Below, one piece after another: positions 12,176 through 22,210 of a DNA stretch of 64,000 bases. Positions within the stretch are counted from its first letter, which is position 1. Every line of letters starts with the position of its first letter. The notes below the pieces were generated by a model. It was not told the origin of the DNA and did no database searches. It saw only the letters and a program-made list of their open reading frames with translations. The stretch is taken from contig WPIO01000002.1 of the NCBI GenBank assembly GCA_009760855.2, positions 6,008,501 through 6,072,500 on the forward strand, written 5' to 3'. Source of the stretch: Cristatella mucedo. Taxonomy: Eukaryota; Bryozoa; Phylactolaemata; Cristatellidae. A program made the position numbers and the translations under genes.

Positions 12176-12223
12176 GTCATAAAAATAGCTCCAAAGCAAG
12201 AATAACTGTATGCAGTACAGCAT
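10919..12223 (-). CDS. LINE reverse transcriptase, C-terminal 434-codon open frame (partial)
   Basis: The frame encodes most of an RT and the conserved C-terminal region of CR1/L2-type LINEs. Visible are QSGFRANHST (residues 22-31), motif A LLDLSAAFD with catalytic Asp at 58, GVPQGSVLGP (115-124), the catalytic YADD (148-151), the HWLPVKQRIDF segment, and GDRAFSSYAPTAWNSLP near the end. Homology starts near residue 18. The first 17 residues are flanking sequence read through, so the apparent ATG is not the true start. There is no internal stop, and both catalytic aspartates of YADD are kept. Without the endonuclease it cannot act alone. Confidence 0.85.
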   Translation of the reverse strand: MLYCIQLFLLWSYFYDTELGFQSGFRANHSTESALLRVYNDLLRNADMGRVSLLVLLDLSAAFDTIDHKVLLERLSSRLGITGTALQWFRSYLSGRLQSVDVNGQRSSEVPLKYGVPQGSVLGPVLFTVYTLPLADVIAKHNLGFHFYADDTQLYLCFDPSQPSSTSNSLNSLAACIDDIRSWMAANFLKLNDDKTNLLVMGKPSVIQKLERLTFKIGSASIFPVASARNLGVIFQSDLSLDDHISSTVKSAYFQLHNIAKIRACLDKDTTSKLVHAFVTSRLDFCNSLLTGLPACAIRRLQLVQNSAARLVCRERRSCHITPLLADLHWLPVKQRIDFKVLSLTFRSLHSMAPAYLSDTLPHQAKHRTTRFSESNSLEIPRTNLKSFGDRAFSSYAPTAWNSLPTCIRTSPDLTTFKRNLKTYLFRTAFSGSL

Positions 12224-12224
12224 T

Positions 12225-15200
12225 GTTACGCTGGTCTACCATGACGCTCAGTTTACACTGTTCATAAGAAGCCACGTTTCGTATCTGAGAATCAATTGAA
12301 TCCCGACTGATTATATCCAACATGCCGATTACTTTTCAATCACGACGGCTTGGTATTATCAAATACTTAAATCGAGGGACTGTTCTGCTTTCTATCTTGC
12401 CAGTGATGTCTTTCTCTGCTTTTATTTTATTTAGATTTCCTCTTCCGTCACATTCTCTTATCTCCCTGAAAAATGCCATTTTCAGGTTTCGGTAGGAGGT
12501 TATATGAACAAACCTTACCTTCGAACGTATCGCATGAATACGTTGGTGCTCAACGTCCCAGCACTTCTCTCACTCAAAACTGTGGCCCGCGGTAAGCTTT
12601 TGAACTTTCAGGTGGACAGTCTGATTCATGGGCCAGTCCTTTAAATGTAAATATTTTCAACAATTCGATCACAAATACGGTGTGGTCCACAGGCCGTGTT
12701 AAGTAAAGGTATTTTTAACTATGCTTTTTGACATTTGGATGTTTTTATAAGCGGAAGGAAAAAGTCATGCATCGTCATTTTAATAACAGTTTAATGAAAT
12801 AATCATCTAATGAATTTAATAATGTTTTAAAAATGATACGACGAACGATCTGTTACTCAACCTAATTCTAATCATTTGACCATGTTTCCTTTACAGCATC
12901 TTTAAATTGACGAGAAAGAGATTTAAGTTTTCTGAGGGTGCTACACAAATGTATTATTATAATTAACTCAAAAATATTCTGTTTAGCTGCGAATATTTTC
13001 ACTTAAGACAAAATATTGAAGTGAGAATACCTCGATCTCACTGCAAACTGGCTTTCTTTGCATTCAGCAGTTATGTATAAACGCGACAGAGCAGCACACT
13101 GCCTACGTGCCACTTCCAGGAACCTGCATGTCTGCTTCGAAAGATTTCCAATTTCAGCCATATATGCTCAACATACAGGTCAAGGATCTCTACAGATGCG
13201 TAATCTTTGCTTGCAAATACCCAATAACGTCAAGAAAGGATACGAACAATCGAGAGCATATGAACCAGCAACTCCTATTAACGTAAGACGTTGCAATGGA
13301 TTCAGCACACACTGATTTGGCTTTTTCCATCTTGTTTTTTGAATGGCGTCACTATATTTGAGATGTGCGGTGGTAGTCGCGCATTTAAAGGCAACGCCTT
13401 TAGCCTGCATTCGGCCAAAGCTTAGAATGCAATATCGACTGACCGAATGACGTTCCCTGAAGTTACATTTAGAATGAAGCTTAAACTTACCATTTTAACC
13501 TCGAAGACTAAGACCCTTACGTGTGAATCATCTTGTGTGCTCTTATGCATGAAGAAATTTTGAATGATATCAATAACCAACGGACATGCTTCCTTTTCAT
13601 CATTGTAGAGAATAATGATATTAAGTTCTCTTTGGGTGCAATAAAGATAGTTCATGATTCTTATTTGCTCAACGTCAGAGCCTGTCTATATAGCCAAGAA
13701 TAACAATTTATCATCACCAGAATATGCCTAAATTTTGACCATAATAGTCAGCAGGTCATCGAGTCCCAAGTATATATGCACACTTGCATGGTTCTGCATG
13801 CGACATTCTAGCATTGCTCATAAACTAGGAGATTTTAGCTAAATTAACAGCCTCATTTGTATAGCATCGGGAGACCACTAACGGCTATCGCCACATTTGC
13901 AGTTGGCAACAAAAAATCGCCCACTTTAGGATCCGAACGCATGACTTTGTTCGTGAATAGCGAGCACACTACTTTCTTATCTATAAGGGCTCATTTATGC
14001 GGAGCTCAGATATATAATGATAATAATACAGAACCGAAATAAGGCTGTGCTGCATCAGGATAGGAAGAGTAGAAAATATTGTCAATGCTGGTGACTTTGC
14101 AATAATAATACTCTAATTTTAGCCTCGCCTATGAGTGTGTCACCGAATGATCAATTCTTGCTGAAGGGTCGATACAATATTAACTGAAAATTGATTGAAT
14201 AGTGCTCTGAGTTCACAGCAACCGCTGTTTCTCTCGTCGAATTACAGTTGTGTGGACCTTCGGTGATTAGTAGCAATGCGTTACACCTGCAGGCTCTCTT
14301 ATATAACGACATTGGTTTATTTAAAAATAATACGATAGCGCATATCTCACAGCAGCAGATATTTTAGGAAGTTAGGGCTGAGAAAAGCACCAGTGTTATA
14401 GTTTGGTCTACATATATCTAGGTTTTGGTAGAGCTTTTCCCCTACTTTTACTCTCTCTCAGACTTTTTGTTCGAGAGTAGCCACAAACTGACTGCCAGTG
14501 TGCCAGGTCTTAAATATATTGGTAATTTTGTATGGACAAGAGTCCCGTTAGCGAAAGTGAAAGTCAAAATGGGTTCAATTGAAAAGCATATATATGTAGT
14601 TCTTTGAGGACACCAAGCTAAAGCCAATAACTATTTGGAAAGCTTTAAAGAATTATTAACTACAGTGATATAAAGAGCTTCACAGAACTACAGATAAAAT
14701 GTTTCTTTTATAAAGGTACCATAAGATAGCAACCACCATTGCAGGCGGATAATTCTGTAGCGTTAATGGATCAAAAACTATAGAGCTAAGAAACCATAGG
14801 ACCAATTCGGCTGAGAATGCGTCGTGGTATGAGGGTGCCCTCACAGAAATGGCGTCGGAAGTTCTGCATCGAATAACCACCGAGAATGTCTAAGGGACCA
14901 TGCTGACAATGTTGGCCTTCCGAGTGCGACGGTAATTCGTGGACTAAGTTTTATTTTCTAACCCTTAAACGACCCAGAACACACCTCCACCGAAGGCAAG
15001 TATTTTTAACCGTTTATCCGAGTTCGCTTACCTCCTTATGACGGTTTATGACTGACCGAGTAGCTCTCCTGGCTTTAGCACACTGGTGCATTTGTGGAAC
15101 GATGACGTGCGACGATTAATGCAACTGGCCATCCGAAGCAGTTGCGAAGATACACTTTTTTAAGGCTTGCAACAAGCCTGGGTTAGAATTACGGTCAATG

Positions 15201-15636
15201 TTTGCGAGCGTTTTGTGAGCTTCATGCCTAGTCGAGTCCGGCAAGGTGAACGTTGCATTTCTATTGCAAATAAGGGATGAAAATACTTGCAAAATGACTT
15301 CGAAACTGCAGCGATGACAACAGTTGCTGCTGCAAAGGCCGGGCCAACATCTAGAGCAACTCAGCGGTCGGTGCTATGTTCTTTGGGCAAAATGCCGCTT
15401 GTCAAAACACATTCCCACGTAGTAACTTTTAATGAGCGGAGAAGTTCGCCAGGTGGTAGCTCTGTATAGAGTGCCTGTGCATGTTCCATTGGGAAGCAGG
15501 CCTGATTAAACCAAGCTTATGGTAATCAGGGTGCTTCGGTTCGGTTTGTTTTATTAGTTTGTATTTTAGAATGGCTAGATTACATCAATCAACAACGAAT
15601 TCTGAATGGACAGACTTGATTTATATGCAAACTCTT
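12225..15636. other. Intergenic stretch of 3.4 kb, nothing recognised
   Basis: AT-rich and apparently unique. Open frames are all under 90 codons and carry no motif I recognise. No tRNA, SINE head or LINE tail was seen. Confidence 0.5.
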
Positions 15637-16318
15637 ATAGTAATAATAATAATAATGCACTTGATAAAGCACCCTCAGAGAACTCAATCTCTTTCTCGGC
15701 GCTTTACATTTCCTGCAAACGGAAACGCAATTAAATGGTGAGTAATGTCATTCTTGATAAACAACATGAATAACATGGTTAGGGGTGACATGCACAGGGT
15801 CAGCATGCAAATGTGGATTGTGGCAGCATTCACAGTGTCAGCACGCATAAGCACATCAAGGACGAATCACAGGGACCCACTAAATGCTGTCCTAAATAGG
15901 TGTGTTATAAGTTTTTTTTTAATGTGGTCAAGTCAGGGGATGTTGTGACGCAAGTCGGGAGGGAGTTCCAGGCTTTGTGAGCATACGAACTAAATGCACG
16001 GTCTCCAAAGGATTTGAGGTTTGTACGAGGTATTGATAGACTGTTGGATTCCGAAAAGCGGGTGGTACGATGCTTGGCCTAGTGTGGGGGAGTATATCTG
16101 AGAGATAGGCTGGAGCCAAAGATTGAAGTGACCTAAAAGTGAGCAACAAAACCTTGAAGTCAATCCGTTGCTTGACTGGTAGCCAGTGCAGGTCGGCGAG
16201 AGTGGTGTAATGTGGCAACTACGACGCTCACGACAGACAAGTATAGCTGCGGAGTTTTGCACCAGCTGAAATCGCCTGATTGCACATGCCGGTAGGCCAG
16301 TAAGCAGTGAGTTGCAGA
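15637..16318 (-). mobile_element. LINE family A copy, 5'-truncated
   Basis: Minus-strand copy from an (ATT)n tail at 15,640-15,655 through the conserved 3' UTR into the C-terminal coding region. It stops in the segment equivalent to FCNSLLTGLPACAIRR. It is very similar to the 10.7-kb copy but has several frameshifts (two overlapping frames at 15,928-16,262). Confidence 0.85.
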
Positions 16319-18499
16319 ATATACAATATATTCATGAACTGAAACTGTCTTTCTGACTTGTTAATATTTAATTCTAGTGTCTTGCTCACTCTTAATTCGC
16401 TTAGAATGCACAATTGGCCAGGGATTTAACGGTGAATTTTACCAGTTTTAATAAAATTATAAAAAACATGTATGCAGTCACTTTTTAACGCGGCTATCTG
16501 TATCTAGCTTTGAAACATATCGATCAATCAAACAAAAGGGAACATTTTCTTTTCCGTAAGATAAATAGCGGGCGTCTAACGAGACTTTGGCTGCCCCCTC
16601 TGGAATTCAAGTTGTCAGCTTTGATAGACTGAGAGTGCAGGGTAAATACTTTTCGCCACTTGTATATGTACAAATCAACGCATGTCCCAAAAAGAGAAAA
16701 TTAATAAGTTTTTTAAACTCTGTTACGTCTTCTTGTGGTACTTAACTGAATGTAAAAGAAGATGTGTTGCAGGTAAAATATATTACGACAAGTGACCAAG
16801 TTTCTGTCTGATAATGTCCAGCCTCATGCATAGCTGTACATTTCCAGTTAACGTTAGTGCTTTAAGAAGGTAGAGGCAACTCCTAGAGCACGGGTCGGTG
16901 AACTTTTCGGACTACTCGGTTATTTCAGAAGGTCAAAAGGCACACTAGGCCAAACAAAATAAATAAGGTGTCCAAGGAAATGTTTGTTTACTCGAAATAC
17001 ATTACGATAAATGAGAAGCACGATGTTGCATGTCCCTAGTTAGTGATACAATTTCAGGTTTAAATGATAAGGAGTCAAGCAGCATGATGTCATTAGGGTG
17101 ATTGGTCAGTGAGCTGAAAACGCAGCTTGCTCTCAAAAATGTATCTTGCAGAACAGCTTCTTGCACGAATACGTGCCGCCAAACATCGCAATCACACGGT
17201 TGGCACGGTCTATCAACATTGGAAACTAAGCACGTGGCAGCTGCCGGTAGAAGTGAGAGTAGTGCAAGAAGTAAACTTGGACAAGAGAACGTCCGAAGCC
17301 TGCAGCTCAATCAACTCCTATTGCACATCAAAGAGGGCGCCGTCACTGGGAAAGTCAAAGTGAGTGCTGCCGATCTTGAACTCTTGTGAATGAGAACAAA
17401 AACTCGCAGCCGACGCCCATAAGCGCACGGGAGTTTTAGGCGTAGACTTGTATCATCCATCTCGGTCAGGCGTTTATGTTTCATACCAGCACCTGAAATC
17501 AGTTCTACAGATAACCACCGGCCACAGCCTGAGCTACAACCAGCAGTAATGAATGGGAACAGTCCGCAACGATTCAATGGAGGCGAATCCAGCCTTTTGC
17601 GTCTGGCTCACAAGTGGAGAGACATTATTTTCGCAGGCGTGGCTGCTACAGTAGCGACCGGTGGGATCCTTAGCTAGTGGCCTGTCTGCCCGAAGGAGGC
17701 AGCCGAACGCGTGAGGCTGCAGTGCGCCAGCTAGCTGCCCGCATCGTAGTTGCAGCTGGATCCTGCTTCTCAGCGGTGGCAGCGGCACGTACCGAATGGA
17801 GTGGTAAACATCTTGTCAAATTGAACAAGATAAATCGACTGCTGCAGCTGCGTATGAGCTGCAGCGAGCGATAGTCGGCCACAACGAGATACTGATAAAG
17901 GTAAATGTCGAGAAACTACTCGGACTACGGTTCAAAAATCGAAGACAAAAAGAAGATCTGGCGTTTTGACGAGTTCCGAACAGTAGGAAAGCACTAAAAA
18001 CACGGACTTGGCAAACCAGGCCAAACTCTCGGGTGATTTGGAAGCGACGACGCCACACAGAGTTATCAATATCTGCACCATATACGTCTTGTGTTCCAAC
18101 TTGCTGAGCCTTGTTATATTGGAATACATGTTTGCAGCTTGTTGAGTTACATATCTGTGACTTGTAAAAGCTTTCATTTAGATTAAAGCTTTGTGCCTTG
18201 TAAATTCCATAAATCAGCAAATACTCCATGGATTAACATTAACACTTGAAATGTTCAGCTCTGCTTGTGTACCACGGCATTAATACATTTCTGATTTAAA
18301 TTTTATAAATGTTTTCTGTAAATGCCATCAAACATCTTCAAATTTTAGTATATGGAACTATGTACTTAAGCAATTATTCGATTGTTACGCCAATCTTAGT
18401 TGTTTTTTCTCGAGAAGTTGGAGTTGCGACGTAATAGGGTATTTTTTAACTAACAATAGTTGTGTTAGTAGTGTCAAACACCACACCTAGCGTTAATCC
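16319..18499. other. Intergenic stretch with a weak hAT-like terminus
   Basis: Mostly AT-rich. At 16,890-16,912 the sequence CGGGTCGGTGAACTTTTCGG resembles the terminal repeat of some hAT transposons, but no partner end was found. A denser block at 17,100-17,960 has overlapping open frames on both strands (up to 137 codons) without recognisable domains. I do not call a gene there. Confidence 0.35.
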
Positions 18500-18607
18500 T
18501 TTGTCAACCATGCCCTTAGTTCGTATCCCAAAGCGTGGAACTCACTCCCGACTGGCGTCACGACATCCCCGGATTTGACGACTGAAGCTAAAAAGGCATC
18601 TATTTAT
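18500..18607 (+). mobile_element. LINE family A host copy, segment 1 of 3
   Basis: Plus-strand fragment equivalent to the end of the A coding region (DRAFSSYAPKAWNSLP segment, then the phenylalanine/lysine-rich C-terminus). It is interrupted at the 8-base direct repeat CTATTTAT (18,600-18,607) by an oppositely oriented A copy. The sequence resumes at 19,039 exactly where an uninterrupted A copy would continue. Confidence 0.75.
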
Positions 18608-19038
18608 AATAATAATAATAATACGCTTGATAAAGCACCCTCAGAGAACTCCATCTATTTCTAGGCGCTTCACATTTTCTGCAAAGGAAGCATGATTGGA
18701 TGGCAATCGGAAGCATGCTCAAAAAACAACAAGAATAAACATGGTTAGGGGTGACACGTACAGGGTCAGCATGCAAGTGTGGTTAGTGGCAGCATGCATA
18801 ATGCCAGAACACATGAGCACAAAAAGGACGAATCACGTGGACTCACTAAATGCTTTCGATAATAAATGCGTTTTTAATTTCTGTTTAAATGTGGTCAATT
18901 CAGGGGATATCGTGACGGAAGTCGGGATTGAGTTCCAGGCTTTGGGAGCACATGAACTAAAAGCACTGTTCCAAATGATTTTGGGTTTGTCCGAGGTATA
19001 GCTAAACAGTTAGATTTTTAAAAACCGGTGGTACGGTG
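18608..19038 (-). mobile_element. LINE family A copy inserted inside another A copy
   Basis: A 5'-truncated minus-strand A copy: (AAT)n tail at the left, conserved stem region, 3' UTR, and about 170 bases of C-terminal coding sequence. It is flanked by the 8-base direct repeat CTATTTAT at 18,600-18,607 and 19,039-19,046, which I read as a target-site duplication. The surrounding sequence is another A copy in the opposite direction. Confidence 0.8.
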
Positions 19039-19149
19039 CTATTTATTACAGCATTTAGTGGATTCATGTGATTTGTCCTTTGTATGCTTATGCGTGCTGA
19101 CACTATGCATGCGCCACTAACCATATTTGAATGCTGACCCTGCGCATGT
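19039..19149 (+). mobile_element. LINE family A host copy, segment 2 of 3
   Basis: Continues the plus-strand A copy of 18,500 through CAGCATTTAGTGGATTC and the CACTAACCATATTTG block of the 3' UTR. It is interrupted at GCATGT (19,144-19,149) by a family B element. Confidence 0.8.
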
Positions 19150-19984
19150 AATGTAATGTATCTCCGTCAGTAACTCCACAAAGTCATAAAGACCATGTGG
19201 GTGTTACGCAGGAGAGTTTTGTATAGCGCACTCACAGCCTAAGCGGCTTTCGGTACGCATTCGGTACCCAACAGACTTCGTCTCACGCAACAAAGAGAAA
19301 GTGGGAAGCATAGCAGAGTTAGGAGAGCAGTTGAGGTAGTGAGTAGCATAGAAGTAGCAGTTCAGGACCGCTGAAAAAGATGTGCCATAGTCGGCAGTTG
19401 GAGAGTAGATGTCGTTGCATAAGAATTGTGGAAGCGAGTTCCACCGTCTAGGACCTGCAGAGCTAAAGCTTCTGTCGCCAACTGTCTTTAAGCGGAGGAA
19501 TGGGACAGCTAATTTATTGTCCACACAGGACCTGAGGGCGCGAACAGGCTGAAACTGATGCAGCAGTTCAGCTAGGTATGAAGGAGCAAAGCCGTGGCGG
19601 GCCTTGTGGGTCAGCGTAAGAACTTTGCTCTGTATCCTTTGCTCAACCGGCAACCATTCTAGCTCTTTCAGCAAAGGAGACACGTGCTCAAACCGCTGGG
19701 ACTTGAAGACCAGCCTTGCAGCCATATTCATAGTCCGCTGTAGTGGCATAATAGCTTTCTTTGGTAGCCCAGCCAAAAGAGAATTACAATAATCAAGCCG
19801 AGACAGAACTAAAGAGCTAGTTAAATTTTTTACAAGCCACTGTGGGAGACAGCTTCTAATCTTGGATAGGGATCGGATGTGATGGCTAGCTGTAGAGGCA
19901 GTCTTCAGAATGAAGCTTTTGAAATTGAGGCAGCTGTCGAACACGACACCTAGATTACGAGCACGTGGTGAAGGTCGCACAATA
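19150..19984 (-). mobile_element. LINE family B copy inserted inside family A
   Basis: A second CR1/L2-type LINE, minus strand, 5'-truncated. It has a TACATTACATT-type tail at its 3' end (19,150-19,160). GCATGT occurs on both sides (19,144-19,149 and 19,985-19,990) and looks like a 6-base target-site duplication. Other B copies are at 30.4, 35.5 and 63.3 kb. Confidence 0.8.
19204..19980 (-). CDS. LINE family B reverse transcriptase C-terminal part (partial, 258 codons)
   Basis: The open frame begins in the RT thumb-side region (RARNLGVVFDS) and runs to the natural C-terminus. Landmarks are RLDYCNSLLAGLP, the EWLPVEQRI segment, and GDRSFSSAGPRRWNSLP. These align block for block with family A (NLGVIFQSDL, RLDFCNSLLTGLP, HWLPVKQRI, GDRAFSSYAPTAWNSLP) but the sequence is clearly a separate family. 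The catalytic YADD region is absent because of 5' truncation. The frame has no internal stop. Confidence 0.8.
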   Translation of the reverse strand: MRPSPRARNLGVVFDSCLNFKSFILKTASTASHHIRSLSKIRSCLPQWLVKNLTSSLVLSRLDYCNSLLAGLPKKAIMPLQRTMNMAARLVFKSQRFEHVSPLLKELEWLPVEQRIQSKVLTLTHKARHGFAPSYLAELLHQFQPVRALRSCVDNKLAVPFLRLKTVGDRSFSSAGPRRWNSLPQFLCNDIYSPTADYGTSFSAVLNCYFYATHYLNCSPNSAMLPTFSLLRETKSVGYRMRTESRLGCECAIQNSPA

Positions 19985-20130
19985 GCATGTCACCCCTAAC
20001 CATGTTATGCTTGTTGTCATTGAGCATGCTATCAATAGACATTCAATCATGCTTTCTGTGCAGCAGATGTGAAGTGCCTAGATGGAGATGAAGTTATCTG
20101 GGCGCTATATAAATGTATTATTATTGGCAA
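19985..20130 (+). mobile_element. LINE family A host copy, segment 3 of 3 (3' end)
   Basis: Resumes at GCATGTCACCCCTAACCATG and runs through the conserved stem (GAAGTGCCTAGATGGAGATG...GGGCGCTATATAAATG) to an (ATT)n tail at 20,117-20,128. Together with 18,500-18,607 and 19,039-19,149 it forms one copy split by two younger insertions. Confidence 0.8.
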
Positions 20131-20689
20131 TATTATTATTGAATAATTTGAGAGCGTTAGGCCGGACTGGAGACTAGCTAGGCCGTAGCTGGCGTAAAGG
20201 CTGAAGCTTGCCGACCTCTTTCCTAAAGGACTGAAGCTAAATTCATCCGAGCCATGGCAATAGTTTTCGTACGGTCAACTTACGTGAGAAAACTACCGGT
20301 AGTCCTTGCCGGTGTGTACTTACAAATCTTTGATGCGCCAGGCTCAACTATCAAATTTTATGGTGTGATATTGATATCTAGAAATCATAAAATCACGGAA
20401 AAAATAAATACCAATCCTTGGGTCCGGAAAAGGTAAAATACTTGCAAGAAACTTATTTATTCAGAAGTTTTCCACGCAACTTACATAACGACTCTAGATG
20501 CTGTGATGTCACACTGTTGGTCCATGGCCATTGGAACATGAATTCCGAACATTTAATTTGAAAGACAGAGAAAATATTGTTCGCATTATGAATACAAATA
20601 CGAATAATCAAATTTTAGTGTTTCAGCCGTCACCGTGATTGACTGAGGCCCCTCTTTTAATATGTAACTCAATTGTATAGCTTCCCAGA
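20131..20689. other. Intergenic stretch, nothing recognised
   Basis: AT-rich spacer between LINE and SINE sequences. No coding or RNA feature was recognised. Confidence 0.5.
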
Positions 20690-20830
20690 CGAACTTAATC
20701 TCTATTCAGGCACTTCACATATGCCTCGGGGCTTGAGCCCACGACCTCAGCCAGGCCTTGGTCGGGGAGAGCCCCGCTCGACCAAACCAGTTCGACGGCT
20801 TAAGCTAGCACTGCGTACTTTTTAAGATCT
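20690..20830 (-). mobile_element. tRNA-derived SINE, family 1 (LINE-like tail)
   Basis: On the minus strand a tRNA-like head with a B-box-like GGGCTCAAGCCC is followed by GGCATATGTGAAGTGCCTG and a tail resembling the LINE family A 3' end (GAATAGAGATTAAGTTCGTC). The A-box area (GTGCTAGCTTAAGCC) is recognisable but diverged. Other family 1 copies lie at 25.2, 29.1, 61.0 and 63.6 kb. Confidence 0.6.
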
Positions 20831-21619
20831 AAAATATAAGACAGGAAGGTTAAATAATTTAGCGGGGCTTTATTCTTGTGTCCTTTGAAAGAAGAATTAG
20901 GTTTGGGCTCACTAAATCCTGCAGCAGCACTTCAGGCATCGCTCCAGCATCACAGACTATACGTTCGACTCCGACGCCTTGGCAAATCGTCTTTTGCTTT
21001 TATTTATATTCCGCCACGAAACGTGACCGGACTAAAGATTAAATATAGATTACACGAGTTACGAACGGAATCTTAAGTCGTATCATAGCAAAACTAAATA
21101 TAAAGCCAGCGTATGTATACTGAGATACGTGCTAGCCCCGTCGTACAGCTATACCGAATAGCTGATTTTTACTATTTGGCCTATTGTCATAATTGACCAA
21201 ATTTCGGCAGAATAAGAATGGTTTATATAATAGTTCTACAGGCTGCTGCATGGAATTTGCATCCTTCCCCAGTATATGCACTGTCCAAAATGGAGCTAGT
21301 TTACTTAAATTTATATAAATTTTAAAAATTGAGTGTAGCGTAACCTGTATTCATATTCAGTCCCACCGCCACTATTTTAGCCGCAAGCCAAATAATTATT
21401 AGACCCCACTATTACGCCGAAGAGAATGCTTGGTACAGCCTTATCATAGCTGCGTTTGTCGTACTTCAACGCGTTTGTCTTAATTCGAGGCGTTAGCTCC
21501 GCCATTATTGGCCACGCGTCTGACATATTGAGCTGGCTGTGCTTTTGCAAAGGACTTCAGTAACGGAGCCGCTTTTGAGCGTTCTTAAAAGTACCACTAG
21601 ATATGCTAGCTCCGGATAT
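20831..21619. other. Intergenic stretch, nothing recognised
   Basis: AT-rich spacer. A 66-codon frame at 20,876 is not distinguishable from chance. Confidence 0.5.
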
Positions 21620-22210
21620 GGATCTTTTATTAGGTTTTTGGGCGCTATTTATTGCTGCCGTTCTCTGCCACTATCGACAAACCTTTATGTAAGGATGACA
21701 CGCCCATGACTCGATAGCTATTTTCTGCATTGGTAAACGCCATCCGTTTGCATGAGTGCTTGGCCAAGAATGCCCTCTTCTTTTGCACTCCAAAATTGTT
21801 GAAATATACTAGCGGATTAGCCTTGGGCGCCCGCACCTCCTTCCATTTCAAGCCATTGCCGGTGCTTGCTAATAATTCTCTTCTAGATTCAGCTAGCGAT
21901 GAGGTGCTAATGCTGGCAGTTATGTATTGTCCTCCAGGAAGCAATCACAACTTTAGCTCCAACTTCTCTGACTTTGTTTGATTTTTTGCACTAGAAAGTC
22001 CCCTGTTCCTATTGAAGGCAATTTAAGTATTCAATTTGGTAACTCATCTGATAGGACGTGTTCAAGCATGATTTCGCCATCCCACTCATTCTGCTTACTT
22101 TCTATGTTAAAGCCTTGCAGAAATAAAAGGCGAAGAACCCTGATAAAATTTAGAAATGTATTGTACCATATCAATCCACATACTCGACCATTCCGGAATG
22201 TTTCATGATC
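21620..22210 (+). mobile_element. LINE endonuclease-domain remnant
   Basis: The plus-strand frame at 21,730-21,981 ends in LMLAVMYCPPGSNHNFSSNF. This matches the hallmark YRPPGSN...F.EFSD segment of the apurinic endonuclease domain of CR1/L2-type LINEs. Decayed, frameshifted sequence resembling the following part of the domain extends downstream. It is the only endonuclease remnant recognised in the window. No RT directly follows. Confidence 0.5.

Noticed and set aside
17100-17960. Possible gene in a region with several frames near 17-18 kb
   Set aside because: Frames overlap on both strands, none exceeds 137 codons, and no domain or consistent splice structure was found.
20117-20140. ATT repeats as independent microsatellites (here and at 4785, 10,680, 15,640, 37,554 and 40,488)
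   Set aside because: Each lies at the 3' end of a LINE family A copy and is its tail.
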